In this document: positions 1-7,389 of the stretch, piece by piece
How the letters are laid out: the number at the start of each line of letters is the position of its first letter
Position numbering within the stretch: the stretch's first letter is position 1
Source: Planctomycetota bacterium
GTDB lineage: Bacteria; Planctomycetota; B15-G4; SIAN01
DNA length: 64,000 bases
Direction: 5' to 3'
NCBI GenBank assembly: GCA_016795285.1
Contig: JAEUIC010000044.1
Coordinates: forward strand, 1 to 64,000
Notes under the pieces: generated by a model
Told to the model about the DNA's origin: nothing
Databases searched by the model: none
The model's input: the letters and a program-made list of their open reading frames with translations, nothing else
Translations under genes and position numbers: made by a program

Positions 1-18
1 CACCGCCGCGCAGCGCCC

Positions 19-1719
19 TCAGACGAAGCGCGGCGGATCGTCCCCCTCGTCGTCGTCGTCGCCGTCGGCGAGGTCGTCGACCGGCTCGTTGCGCGCGGGG
101 CCGGGCGGCGGCGCTCCCCCCGCCGCCACGGTCGCGCGCACGCCATGCCGGCGGCGCAACTCCTCCGCGAACTGCTCCGCCTTCTGGCGCAGCCGCAGCG
201 ACTGGTAGGCGCTCGCGTGCGGCGGGAAGAGGCGGAGATCGGCCTGCAGCAGCGCGGCGCAGAGCGCGAGCCGCAGCGCCTCGGCCGGCTTCTCGACGCC
301 GATCGCCTCGCGGATCTTGTTGCCGACGCCGCGCCAGCCCGGATAGGTCGGCAGCCCGTCGACTTCGGCGGGCGCCTTCCAGCCGGTCGCCTTGCGCAGC
401 CGGCGCAGGCAGAGCGGATCGAGCAGCGGATCGAGCCCCTGCAGCTTCTGGCCCGCGGCCTCGACCGCCAGCACGTCGCTGCCGGCGACCAGCGTGCCGA
501 GCCGCAACTGGCTCGGCCCATCGGGCGCCTGCGGGTCGAGCGCGCGCAGCACTTCGTAGGGGAAGACGCCCGGCAGCGCGCCGTCGCGCGAGTGGACCGC
601 GTCGATCAGCGCGAAGTGGACCGGCAGCTTCTCGAGCAGCGCGAGGGTGAGGTCGCCCGGATCGGTGCCGTACTCGAGCGACACGAGGTCGGTCGGCGTG
701 GCGAGCGTGTGCCAGACGTTCCAGAGCGCGAGCGCCGGCCCCCACTGCTCGTCGGTGCGGTTCTTCGCGAAGACGATGCGGAAGTCGGCCTGCTTCCAGA
801 TCCGCCCGGTCGGCTTCTTGCCCAACGTGCCGAGCTCGACCGGAACGAGCTCGTCGGCGAGGTCGCGCAGTTCGTAGCACGACTCGTCGTAGCCGAGCGC
901 GGCGCCGACCTGCTTCACCGAGCGGCGCGAGAGGTAGCGCGACAGCTCGCCGCGCGTCTCGACCACCCGCAGGATGCGGAAGCCGCGATCGAGCAGCCCG
1001 TTGAAGAGCTGCGCGACGAGCTTCGGATCGACGTAGGAGAGCGGCTCGGCTTCCTTGCGCACGCCGCGCATGAAGTCGACCTTGCAGGCGACTTCGAAGA
1101 GCTCGCGCCGCTTGCCCGACTTGATCTGCGCGTTCTCGACCGCTTCGTAGAAGCCGGAGTGCTTCAGCGTCTCGCCGAAGACCTTGGCCGCGTCCTCGCC
1201 GCGAGCGACCACGAAGGGGCGCGCGGCCCCGCGCACGATCGGCGCGGGCGGCAGCGGCGCGAAGGCGGGCGGCGGGGCGGCGGCCGGCGCGCGCGGCGGC
1301 GCCGACGGAGCGCTCTGCGGCGGCCGGGCGCCGCTTGAAGGGGCGGTGAGCGGCGCGGGCGGGCTCGCGGCACCGGGCGCGGCACGCTGCACAGCGCGCG
1401 TGCGCGGCGCCGGACGATCGTCCGCCTCTTCGTCGTCGTCGGCGGCGTCCTCGTCGTCGCCGCGGTGATCGCCGCGGTGATCGTCGCGCGTCCCGGCGCC
1501 CTCGTCGCCGTCGCCGTCGTCGTCGGACGCGGTCGCCTCGTCGGCGTCGTCGCGCGCTTCGTCGTCGCGCGGCTCGTCGTCGTCGTCGCGCGACTCATCG
1601 TCGCTGTTCGACGCGCGCGCCTTGCGCTTCGGCGCGCGCGCGGCCGGCGTCCGCTTGGGGCTCTTGCTCGACGCGGCGGAGCGGCTCGAGGACGAGCTCG
1701 CCTTCTTGCGGGTGGCCAT
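19..1719 (-). CDS. DUF362-like protein with charged low-complexity N-terminal tail
   Basis: 566 aa from the ATG at 1719; longer frames upstream of it look non-coding. Residues 1 to about 165 are low complexity: a basic Ser/Lys/Ala start (MATRKKASSSS), then Asp/Glu runs, then an Ala/Pro linker. Residues about 165-450 resemble the DUF362 family fold order: a 'YVDPKLVAQLFNGLL' helix, 'RSVKQVGAALGY', 'ALIDAVHSRDGALPG' and 'LGTLVAGSDVLAVEAAG', which match the usual 'TDPELV', 'VDGI.G.EGDGP.SG' and 'AG.DPVAVD' blocks. No Fe-S cysteine cluster is seen. The last residues form an acidic tail (DGDDDDEGDD). No signal peptide. DUF362 proteins have no settled activity, so I give no function; the basic tail might bind nucleic acid, which is only inference. 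Transcribed away from the amidohydrolase at 2031. Confidence 0.7.
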   Translation of the reverse strand: MATRKKASSSSSRSAASSKSPKRTPAARAPKRKARASNSDDESRDDDDEPRDDEARDDADEATASDDDGDGDEGAGTRDDHRGDHRGDDEDAADDDEEADDRPAPRTRAVQRAAPGAASPPAPLTAPSSGARPPQSAPSAPPRAPAAAPPPAFAPLPPAPIVRGAARPFVVARGEDAAKVFGETLKHSGFYEAVENAQIKSGKRRELFEVACKVDFMRGVRKEAEPLSYVDPKLVAQLFNGLLDRGFRILRVVETRGELSRYLSRRSVKQVGAALGYDESCYELRDLADELVPVELGTLGKKPTGRIWKQADFRIVFAKNRTDEQWGPALALWNVWHTLATPTDLVSLEYGTDPGDLTLALLEKLPVHFALIDAVHSRDGALPGVFPYEVLRALDPQAPDGPSQLRLGTLVAGSDVLAVEAAGQKLQGLDPLLDPLCLRRLRKATGWKAPAEVDGLPTYPGWRGVGNKIREAIGVEKPAEALRLALCAALLQADLRLFPPHASAYQSLRLRQKAEQFAEELRRRHGVRATVAAGGAPPPGPARNEPVDDLADGDDDDEGDDPPRFV

Positions 1720-2030
1720 CGCTGCTCTCGGTCTCTCGCAGCCCCAACCCGGGGCAATGGCGTCATCGGCGGGCGACGTCCCGCCATGGACGCGCACCAA
1801 CGGTTTCCGAAGCGTTCCGACCGCGCTTCGCGCTCGGGGGATTCCCCGGCGGTTCCAGACCGACGACGCAGAGAGGTCTAAAGCCTGCCCGGCGGCGAAA
1901 CAAGGGGCGCGCCGCGGCGCAGCGTGCGCCCGAGGTCGTTCCGAGCGCTCCGCGCCGTGCGTCGCAGCCGTGGACGTCCGCTCCGGTGGCGTAAGGTGCG
2001 AGCCCTTCGATGGCACGGGCGGAGTCCCCG
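1720..2030. other. Divergent intergenic region between the DUF362-like gene and the amidohydrolase
   Basis: About 310 bases without a convincing gene. It must carry the start signals of both flanking genes. The only structure I noticed is a short inverted repeat, GGCGGG/CCCGCC, near 1768-1785. The part from 1865 to 1915 is slightly less GC-rich (it includes 'gtctaaag' and 'gaaacaagg'). I could not assign a promoter with confidence. Confidence 0.5.
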
Positions 2031-3728
2031 ATGACGACGATCCTCCTCACCGCACTGCTCGCCGTCGCCACCCCCGCGACGCCCGACGAGCGCGCCGACG
2101 TGCTCCTCTTCGCGCCCCGCATCCACACCGTCGATCCGCAGCAGCCTGCGGCCGAGTTCGTCGCGTGGCGCGACGGGCGGATCGTCGCCGTCGGCCCGCG
2201 CGAGCAAGGCGAGGCGTGGCGCGCGCGCGCGGAGTCGGTCCTCGAGGCGCCGCTCGGCAGCTGCATCGTGCCCGGCTTCATCGACAGCCACGCCCACCTC
2301 TTCGCCATCGGCCATGCGCTGCGCGAGCTCGACCTGAACGGCACCCGCGACTACGCCGAGGTGATCGCGCGCGTCGCCGAGCGGGCCGCGCGCGAGCCGG
2401 CTGGCCGCTTCCTCCGCGGCCGCGGTTGGGACCAGAACGACTGGCCGGAGACGCGCTTCCCCCACCACGCCGAACTCTCGCGCGCGACGCCCGACCACCC
2501 GGTCGTGCTGCAGCGCGTCGATGGCCACGCGTTGCTCTGCAACGCACGCGCGCTGCAACTCGCTGGCATCGACGAGCGGACGGTCGCGCCGGCCGGCGGC
2601 GAGATCGTGCGCGACGACCACGGCGTGCCGACCGGCGTGCTGATCGATCGCGCGTGCGATCTGGTGACCGCCGTGCTGCCGCCACCGGCCGCCGACGAGG
2701 AGCGCGAGGCGCTCGCGCTCGCGCAGCAGGCGTGCGCGGAGCACGGGATCACGTCGCTGCACGACGCCGGCATCGGGCGCGAGCGGCTCGCGCTGCTGCA
2801 GGCGGCGGCCGACGCCGGCTCGCTCACGGTGCGGCTCCACGAGATGCTCGACGGCGACGACGCCGCGCTGCTCGAGGAGTGGTTCGCGCGCGGACCGTGG
2901 CGCCATCCGGGCGGTTTCCTCGCGGTGCGCGCGGTGAAGGTCTACGCGGACGGCGCGCTCGGCTCGCGCGGCGCGTGGCTTCTCGAGGAGTACGCCGATC
3001 GTCCGGGTCACCGCGGGCTCTCCCTGATCGGGAGCGAGGAGCTGGTCGCGCTCGGCACGCGGGCGTTGCGGGCCGGCTTCCAGCTCTGCACCCATGCGAT
3101 CGGCGATGCCGCGAATCGACAAGTGCTCGACGCCTACGAACGCGTGCTGCGCGGTGGCAGCGACGCGACCGGCGGCGTCGCGCGCGACGTGCGCTGGCGC
3201 ATCGAGCATGCACAGCTGCTGGCGCCGGCCGACGTGCCGCGCTTCGCCGCACTCGGCGTGGTCGCGTCGATGCAGAGCTGCCACGCCACTTCCGATGCGC
3301 CATGGGTGCCGGCGCGGATCGGCGCGGCGCGGGCCGAAAGCGAGGCGTACGTCTGGCGCACGCTGCTCGCGAGCGGAGCGCGCCTCTGCAACGGCACCGA
3401 TGCGCCCGTCGAGCCGCTCTCGCCGCTGCGCAACCTCGCCGCCGCGCAGACGCGCCAGGATCCCGATGGCAGCACGGAGGGCGACCGCGCGTCGAGCGCC
3501 TTCTTCGCCGCACAGTGCCTCACCGGCCGCGAAGCGCTCGCGAGCGCGACGGCGAGCGGCGCCCACGCGGCGTTCCGCGAGGACGAGCTCGGCGTGCTGC
3601 GCGTCGGCGCCTGTGCCGATCTGGTGCTGCTCTCCGCCGATCCGACCGCGCTGACCGCGACGAGTTGGCGCTCCGTGAAGGTCCTGAGAACCTTCGTCGC
3701 TGGACGAACCGTCCACGCCCTGGATTGA
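2031..3728 (+). CDS. Exported amidohydrolase, YtcJ-like (Amidohydro_3 family)
   Basis: 565 aa from ATG 2031, which has GGCGGAG six bases upstream; an in-frame ATG at 2010 would add seven residues. A short hydrophobic N-terminus (TTILLTALLAVATPATP) suggests a signal peptide. The metal-dependent hydrolase signature 'GFIDSHAHLF' places the metal histidines at about residues 87 and 89. Further family blocks follow: 'GRGWDQNDWPE', 'VKVYADGALGSRGAWL', 'CTHAIGDAANRQVLDAYE', 'RIEHAQLL' and 'GTDAPVEPLSPLRNL'. Members hydrolyse amide or related bonds of diverse, mostly unknown substrates, and length and motif order are normal here. Stand-alone gene; periplasmic location is inferred from the leader. Confidence 0.88.
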   Translation: MTTILLTALLAVATPATPDERADVLLFAPRIHTVDPQQPAAEFVAWRDGRIVAVGPREQGEAWRARAESVLEAPLGSCIVPGFIDSHAHLFAIGHALRELDLNGTRDYAEVIARVAERAAREPAGRFLRGRGWDQNDWPETRFPHHAELSRATPDHPVVLQRVDGHALLCNARALQLAGIDERTVAPAGGEIVRDDHGVPTGVLIDRACDLVTAVLPPPAADEEREALALAQQACAEHGITSLHDAGIGRERLALLQAAADAGSLTVRLHEMLDGDDAALLEEWFARGPWRHPGGFLAVRAVKVYADGALGSRGAWLLEEYADRPGHRGLSLIGSEELVALGTRALRAGFQLCTHAIGDAANRQVLDAYERVLRGGSDATGGVARDVRWRIEHAQLLAPADVPRFAALGVVASMQSCHATSDAPWVPARIGAARAESEAYVWRTLLASGARLCNGTDAPVEPLSPLRNLAAAQTRQDPDGSTEGDRASSAFFAAQCLTGREALASATASGAHAAFREDELGVLRVGACADLVLLSADPTALTATSWRSVKVLRTFVAGRTVHALD

Positions 3729-4079
3729 AGACGGCTGCGGACCGGCGCGAGCGCCTTCTTGCCGAGGGAACGCGGTTCGGCCCGGGAATTCCTGAGAAGG
3801 TCCACCGCAGCTGCTGACGAAGCGCCGGAAGTCGGCTAGCCTCCGGCGCCCGCGTCGACTCGCTGCACCATTCCGCGCCACTGCCGCGCGAAAACGTGCG
3901 ATGCCGCACAAGAAACGGCCGCGCACGGGTGCCGTGAGGACGACGATCGTCACGCTCGGCTGCTCATCCGTCGAGTGCGACGCAACGATGGTGCGTCGCG
4001 GGCCCGTCGAACCTTTCGGGCTCGCGATCCGTCCAACCTCGATGCGACTTGCTCGACATCCGTGAACGGGAGGAGACGA
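3729..4079. other. Intergenic region upstream of the first PL26-like gene
   Basis: About 350 bases with no supported gene. An inverted repeat GCGCCGGA (3822-3829) / TCCGGCGC (3842-3849) with a 12-base loop could be a terminator for the amidohydrolase gene, but no T tract follows. An ATG-initiated in-frame extension of the downstream gene from 3975 runs through part of the region, but its arginine-rich, non-signal-like sequence and the good Shine-Dalgarno at 4068 argue against it being translated. Confidence 0.45.
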
Positions 4080-7079
4080 GTGCTTCATCATCCAAGGGCC
4101 TTGCTCGTCCAAGCGGCGAGCGTCGCGCTCTCTTGGCTTGTCTGCGTTGCCACCGCTTCGGCGCAAGCGCGCGTCGGATCGTTCGTCGACGGTGAACGGC
4201 CGATGTACCTTGAAGTCACGCCGTTCGTCGACGGTCAGCCGATCCATGTCGAATTGCGCAACGTGCCGGCGGGTGCCAAGTCGCCGCTGCTGATCTGGAG
4301 CTTCGGCACCGACCTGATCGACCTCACGCCGGCAGGCGTTCCGGGCCAGCTCGGCCCCGACCTGCTGATGGGCGGCCTCGAGCCGATGGACTCGATCCGC
4401 TTCACGTACGACGACGTGCTGCCGACCGGCTTGGTCGGCTCTCCGCTCTACCTTCAGGCGTACGTCAAGCTGCCGGGCGGCGTCGGCCGGCTGAGCTCGA
4501 TGACGGCGACCTACGTGATCGGCACCAACGACGATCCGGGCACCGACCCGACCATCGTCTTCCCGTTGCCGCTGACGGTGACCGAGCTGCTCGCGCCCGG
4601 CACCCACGGCTTCGCGCGGACCAACGAAGCGCTGCGCGTCGGCGTGCCGCTGCCGAAGGGCCAGGTCTTCGAGAGCAACGGCATCCCGCAACTCACGCTG
4701 CTCGGCGGCGCGACCGAGGCGCAGTTCGCGACGCTCGCCAAGTGGCCGGACGGCAGCGTCAAGTGGGCGCTCTGCGAGTGGCGCACGAGCCTCGCCGCTG
4801 ACGGCAGCTCGACGGCGTTCTCGATCGACAAGGGCACCGGCAACTTCGGCGGCGCGAACCTCGCGTCGGTCGCCGGCTCCATCGTGACGGTCGACACCGG
4901 CGCGGCGCGCGTGGTGTTCGACCCGGCCAAGGACGACCTGTTCGACAGCTACCAGCTGAGCGGTCGCGAGGTGTTCAGCACGACGCTCGGCAACCGGCCG
5001 CGCTTCTGGGACGCGAGCGACGTCGAGTGGACCTGGAACGAGACCGCCGTCGCGCTGCGCCGCAACGGCCCAGTGCGTGCCGAAGTCGAGGTCGACGGCA
5101 CGTTCACCCGCACCACGGCGCTCGACGACCCCGATCGCATCCACGTGCGCTTCTACGTCGAGCTCTGCAAGGGGTCGACGGCCGCGAAGGTCACGGCGTC
5201 GCTGCGCAACACCGCGCTCTCCTTCCCCGAGCATCTGCTCTTCCGCGGCTTCACGTTCCGCGGCTGGCTGAACGAGACGGGCGTGCTCGACATCCGCCTG
5301 CCGCAGACCTCGACCGACGGCCTGCCGCAGGCGCTCTGGAGCGGGAAGCTGAACGTCGCCACCGACACGGCGCTGTTCAACCAGGGCTTCGCGCGCTTGA
5401 AGAACGACGAGCTCTGCTACGACCCGAACTGGTCGAACTTCGTCCCGCTGATCGAGCGGTTCGCCACCGACAGCTTCGCCATCGAGGGCGTGCAGGCGCG
5501 CATCGGCGCGACCTACTTCACCGGCGACTCGACGACGGGCTTCCGCTCGATCGAGCGCGAGTTCGCCGACCCGACCTTCATGGAGGTGAACGCGTCGAGC
5601 GGACGCGGGCTGCTGGTCGGGCTGCCGTTCGCTCGCTACTTCTGGCCGATCGAGCTGGCGGCGGCCGGCGACGGCCGGATCGAGGTCGGACTGCTGCCGC
5701 ACAAGGACCCGGCCGACGCCTATCCCTACACGCTCACCTACGCCAGCGCCGAGACGCGCTTCTTCTGGGTGATGCCGGAGGCCGCGCCGGCGGTCGACCC
5801 GGTCGCCAGCGCGTTCCCCTTCGACGCGCCGCTCGCCGCGCGCGCCGACTCCTGGGTCTACAACCAGTCCGACGTCTGGCACTGGAAGCTGGTCACGAAG
5901 ACCGACGTCGACAACTACTGCGCGCACACCGGGCTGCGCAAGCCGGCCGCCTCGACGACCGACGTGGTGCGGACCATCTACGAGTACTCGAACACCACCG
6001 GCGGCGGCAGCAACAACTGGGAGGAGACGCGCCGCTTCTTCCAGTGGATCCGCGGCGGGCTCGGCGGCGCGGCGCTCAACTCGTGGATGGAGGCGTACTA
6101 CAAGGTCGACAAGATGCCGTGGTCGATCGACGACGGCACGCTCTCGCAGCGCGGGAGCATCCGCAACAAGACCGCCGTCGTCACCAAGAAGGACGACTAC
6201 TACAACAACTCGAAGCACACCTACTGGCAGGTCGTGCCGGACTGGGGCTTCGCCCACGGCGAGACCTACCTGCTCGACAGCGGTCGCCACATGACCGAGA
6301 CGCTGCTCGATTCCGGCATCTCCCCCAACGTGAAGCCGAACGGGAACTTCGTGAGCGGCACCTACGGGGCGCTCATCAACGCGGCGGCCGCGGTGCTCGA
6401 CTACCGGAAGGACCAGGCGCTCGAGGACTGGATGCACGACATCTGCTTCCAGTGGGCGAACGTCGTCTTCCAGGTCGACAACAACTTCGGCGTCGACACG
6501 TCGCAGCTCGGCTGGCAGGCGCCGATCGGCACGCCGCCGGGGCAGGCGGCCAATCCCGACGGCTACATGGTGACCTGGGCGGCCGGCAAGTCGACCGACA
6601 AGGCGGCCTACGGCTACACGACGCAAGGCTGGACCGACATCCGCAACGGCTCGCAGGCCTTCCAGCGCGTCGCCCACTACCTGCGCCGCGAGGATCCGAC
6701 CGACCCGCTGATCGGCGACCTGCTGGCGCGCGGCGAGGACTGGTACCACTACGCCCATCGCTCGATCCGCGACGACTGGCAGCAGCTGACCGGCGACCTC
6801 TACATCATCGACGTCTTCCGCGGCGACGCCGGGACGCCGGTGGTCGACCCCTTCGAGCTGCCGGGCTTCGACATCGAGACCGACGACCAGATCGGCTACG
6901 CGCTGCAGTCGATCGTGAACCTGAAGCTCGAGCACCAGCTCTCCGACACCGCGTTCTCCTACGGCGTCGAGATGCATCGCAGCATGAGCAAGGGCACCTA
7001 CGACGGCTACATCAACGACCCGATCCTGAACGAGTTCATCTGGCGCTACCTCGTGCACTACGGACTGCTGAAGCCGTGA
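4080..7079 (+). CDS. Large secreted YetA/PcRGLX-like (PL26-type) protein, copy 1
   Basis: 999 aa from a GTG at 4080, chosen because GGGAGGAG lies at 4068-4075 and because this start yields a clean signal peptide (MLHHPRALL...VATASA, cleavage near residue 28). An ATG at 3975 would bury the leader. Residues 30-160 form a planctomycete-type beta domain (VGSFVDGERPMYLEV). From about residue 187 a block reads VGVPLPKGQVFESNG, then 'QFATLAKWPDGSVKWAL': this is the hallmark of the N-terminal RIFT barrel of the PcRGLX/YetA family, whose characterised fungal member is an exo-rhamnogalacturonan lyase (PL26). The C-terminal half is rich in aromatic and Trp residues (NNWEETRRFFQWIRGG, 'VPDWGFAHGETYLLD'), consistent with an alpha/alpha barrel. 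Tandem paralogue of the next gene. Polysaccharide lyase activity is inferred; substrate unknown. Confidence 0.75.
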   Translation: MLHHPRALLVQAASVALSWLVCVATASAQARVGSFVDGERPMYLEVTPFVDGQPIHVELRNVPAGAKSPLLIWSFGTDLIDLTPAGVPGQLGPDLLMGGLEPMDSIRFTYDDVLPTGLVGSPLYLQAYVKLPGGVGRLSSMTATYVIGTNDDPGTDPTIVFPLPLTVTELLAPGTHGFARTNEALRVGVPLPKGQVFESNGIPQLTLLGGATEAQFATLAKWPDGSVKWALCEWRTSLAADGSSTAFSIDKGTGNFGGANLASVAGSIVTVDTGAARVVFDPAKDDLFDSYQLSGREVFSTTLGNRPRFWDASDVEWTWNETAVALRRNGPVRAEVEVDGTFTRTTALDDPDRIHVRFYVELCKGSTAAKVTASLRNTALSFPEHLLFRGFTFRGWLNETGVLDIRLPQTSTDGLPQALWSGKLNVATDTALFNQGFARLKNDELCYDPNWSNFVPLIERFATDSFAIEGVQARIGATYFTGDSTTGFRSIEREFADPTFMEVNASSGRGLLVGLPFARYFWPIELAAAGDGRIEVGLLPHKDPADAYPYTLTYASAETRFFWVMPEAAPAVDPVASAFPFDAPLAARADSWVYNQSDVWHWKLVTKTDVDNYCAHTGLRKPAASTTDVVRTIYEYSNTTGGGSNNWEETRRFFQWIRGGLGGAALNSWMEAYYKVDKMPWSIDDGTLSQRGSIRNKTAVVTKKDDYYNNSKHTYWQVVPDWGFAHGETYLLDSGRHMTETLLDSGISPNVKPNGNFVSGTYGALINAAAAVLDYRKDQALEDWMHDICFQWANVVFQVDNNFGVDTSQLGWQAPIGTPPGQAANPDGYMVTWAAGKSTDKAAYGYTTQGWTDIRNGSQAFQRVAHYLRREDPTDPLIGDLLARGEDWYHYAHRSIRDDWQQLTGDLYIIDVFRGDAGTPVVDPFELPGFDIETDDQIGYALQSIVNLKLEHQLSDTAFSYGVEMHRSMSKGTYDGYINDPILNEFIWRYLVHYGLLKP

Positions 7080-7389
7080 GCCACGCGGGGCGCCGAACGC
7101 GGCGGGAGGCCGCGCGTCGTCGCGCGACGCCCGCCGAGCCGCGAGCGCCCCGGACTCTCCCGCAGTGCACCCCTGATTGACCCCTTGAGTTGCGGCCGCC
7201 GATCCGGGCGCCTGTTCCCGCGGCGGCTCCTCGTCCCTCGGCAAAGCTCGTCCACCGCCCGCGATCGGACCACCCCGATCGCGGGCGGAACCCTTTTCGG
7301 AGAACTCGCCGCTTCAGACCTCCCCCCGCACCACCGAACTCAACCCACGACGCAGACACGCACCTGGGGATTCGGAGGTCCGGAACGAC
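7080..7389. other. Spacer between tandem paralogues
   Basis: 310 bases without a gene between the two PL26-like paralogues. It contains the terminator-like hairpin at 7255-7288. The stretch after it, about 7289-7370, is the likely promoter and leader of copy 2, with GGAGG at 7375 before ATG 7390. No clear -35/-10 pair was recognised. Confidence 0.5.
7255..7288 (+). terminator. Intrinsic terminator-like hairpin after PL26-like copy 1
   Basis: Perfect 14-bp stem, CCGCCCGCGATCGG (7255-7268) pairing with 7275-7288, with the six-base loop ACCACC. It is followed by AACCC and a TTTT run at 7294-7297. It lies 176 bases after the upstream stop codon, so it may equally act as an attenuator in front of copy 2. 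Confidence 0.65.

Noticed and set aside
1404..1690. GTC/CGT-rich simple repeat that looked like a satellite or CRISPR-like array
   Set aside because: It is in frame inside the DUF362-like gene and encodes its Asp/Glu/Ser/Lys tail; no unique spacers of constant length.
1878..7244. An uninterrupted minus-strand frame of almost 1800 codons opposite the amidohydrolase and first PL26-like gene
   Set aside because: Its sequence is Arg/Val/Glu-rich without motifs and mirrors codon bias of the plus-strand genes. Stops are rare in such GC-rich DNA.
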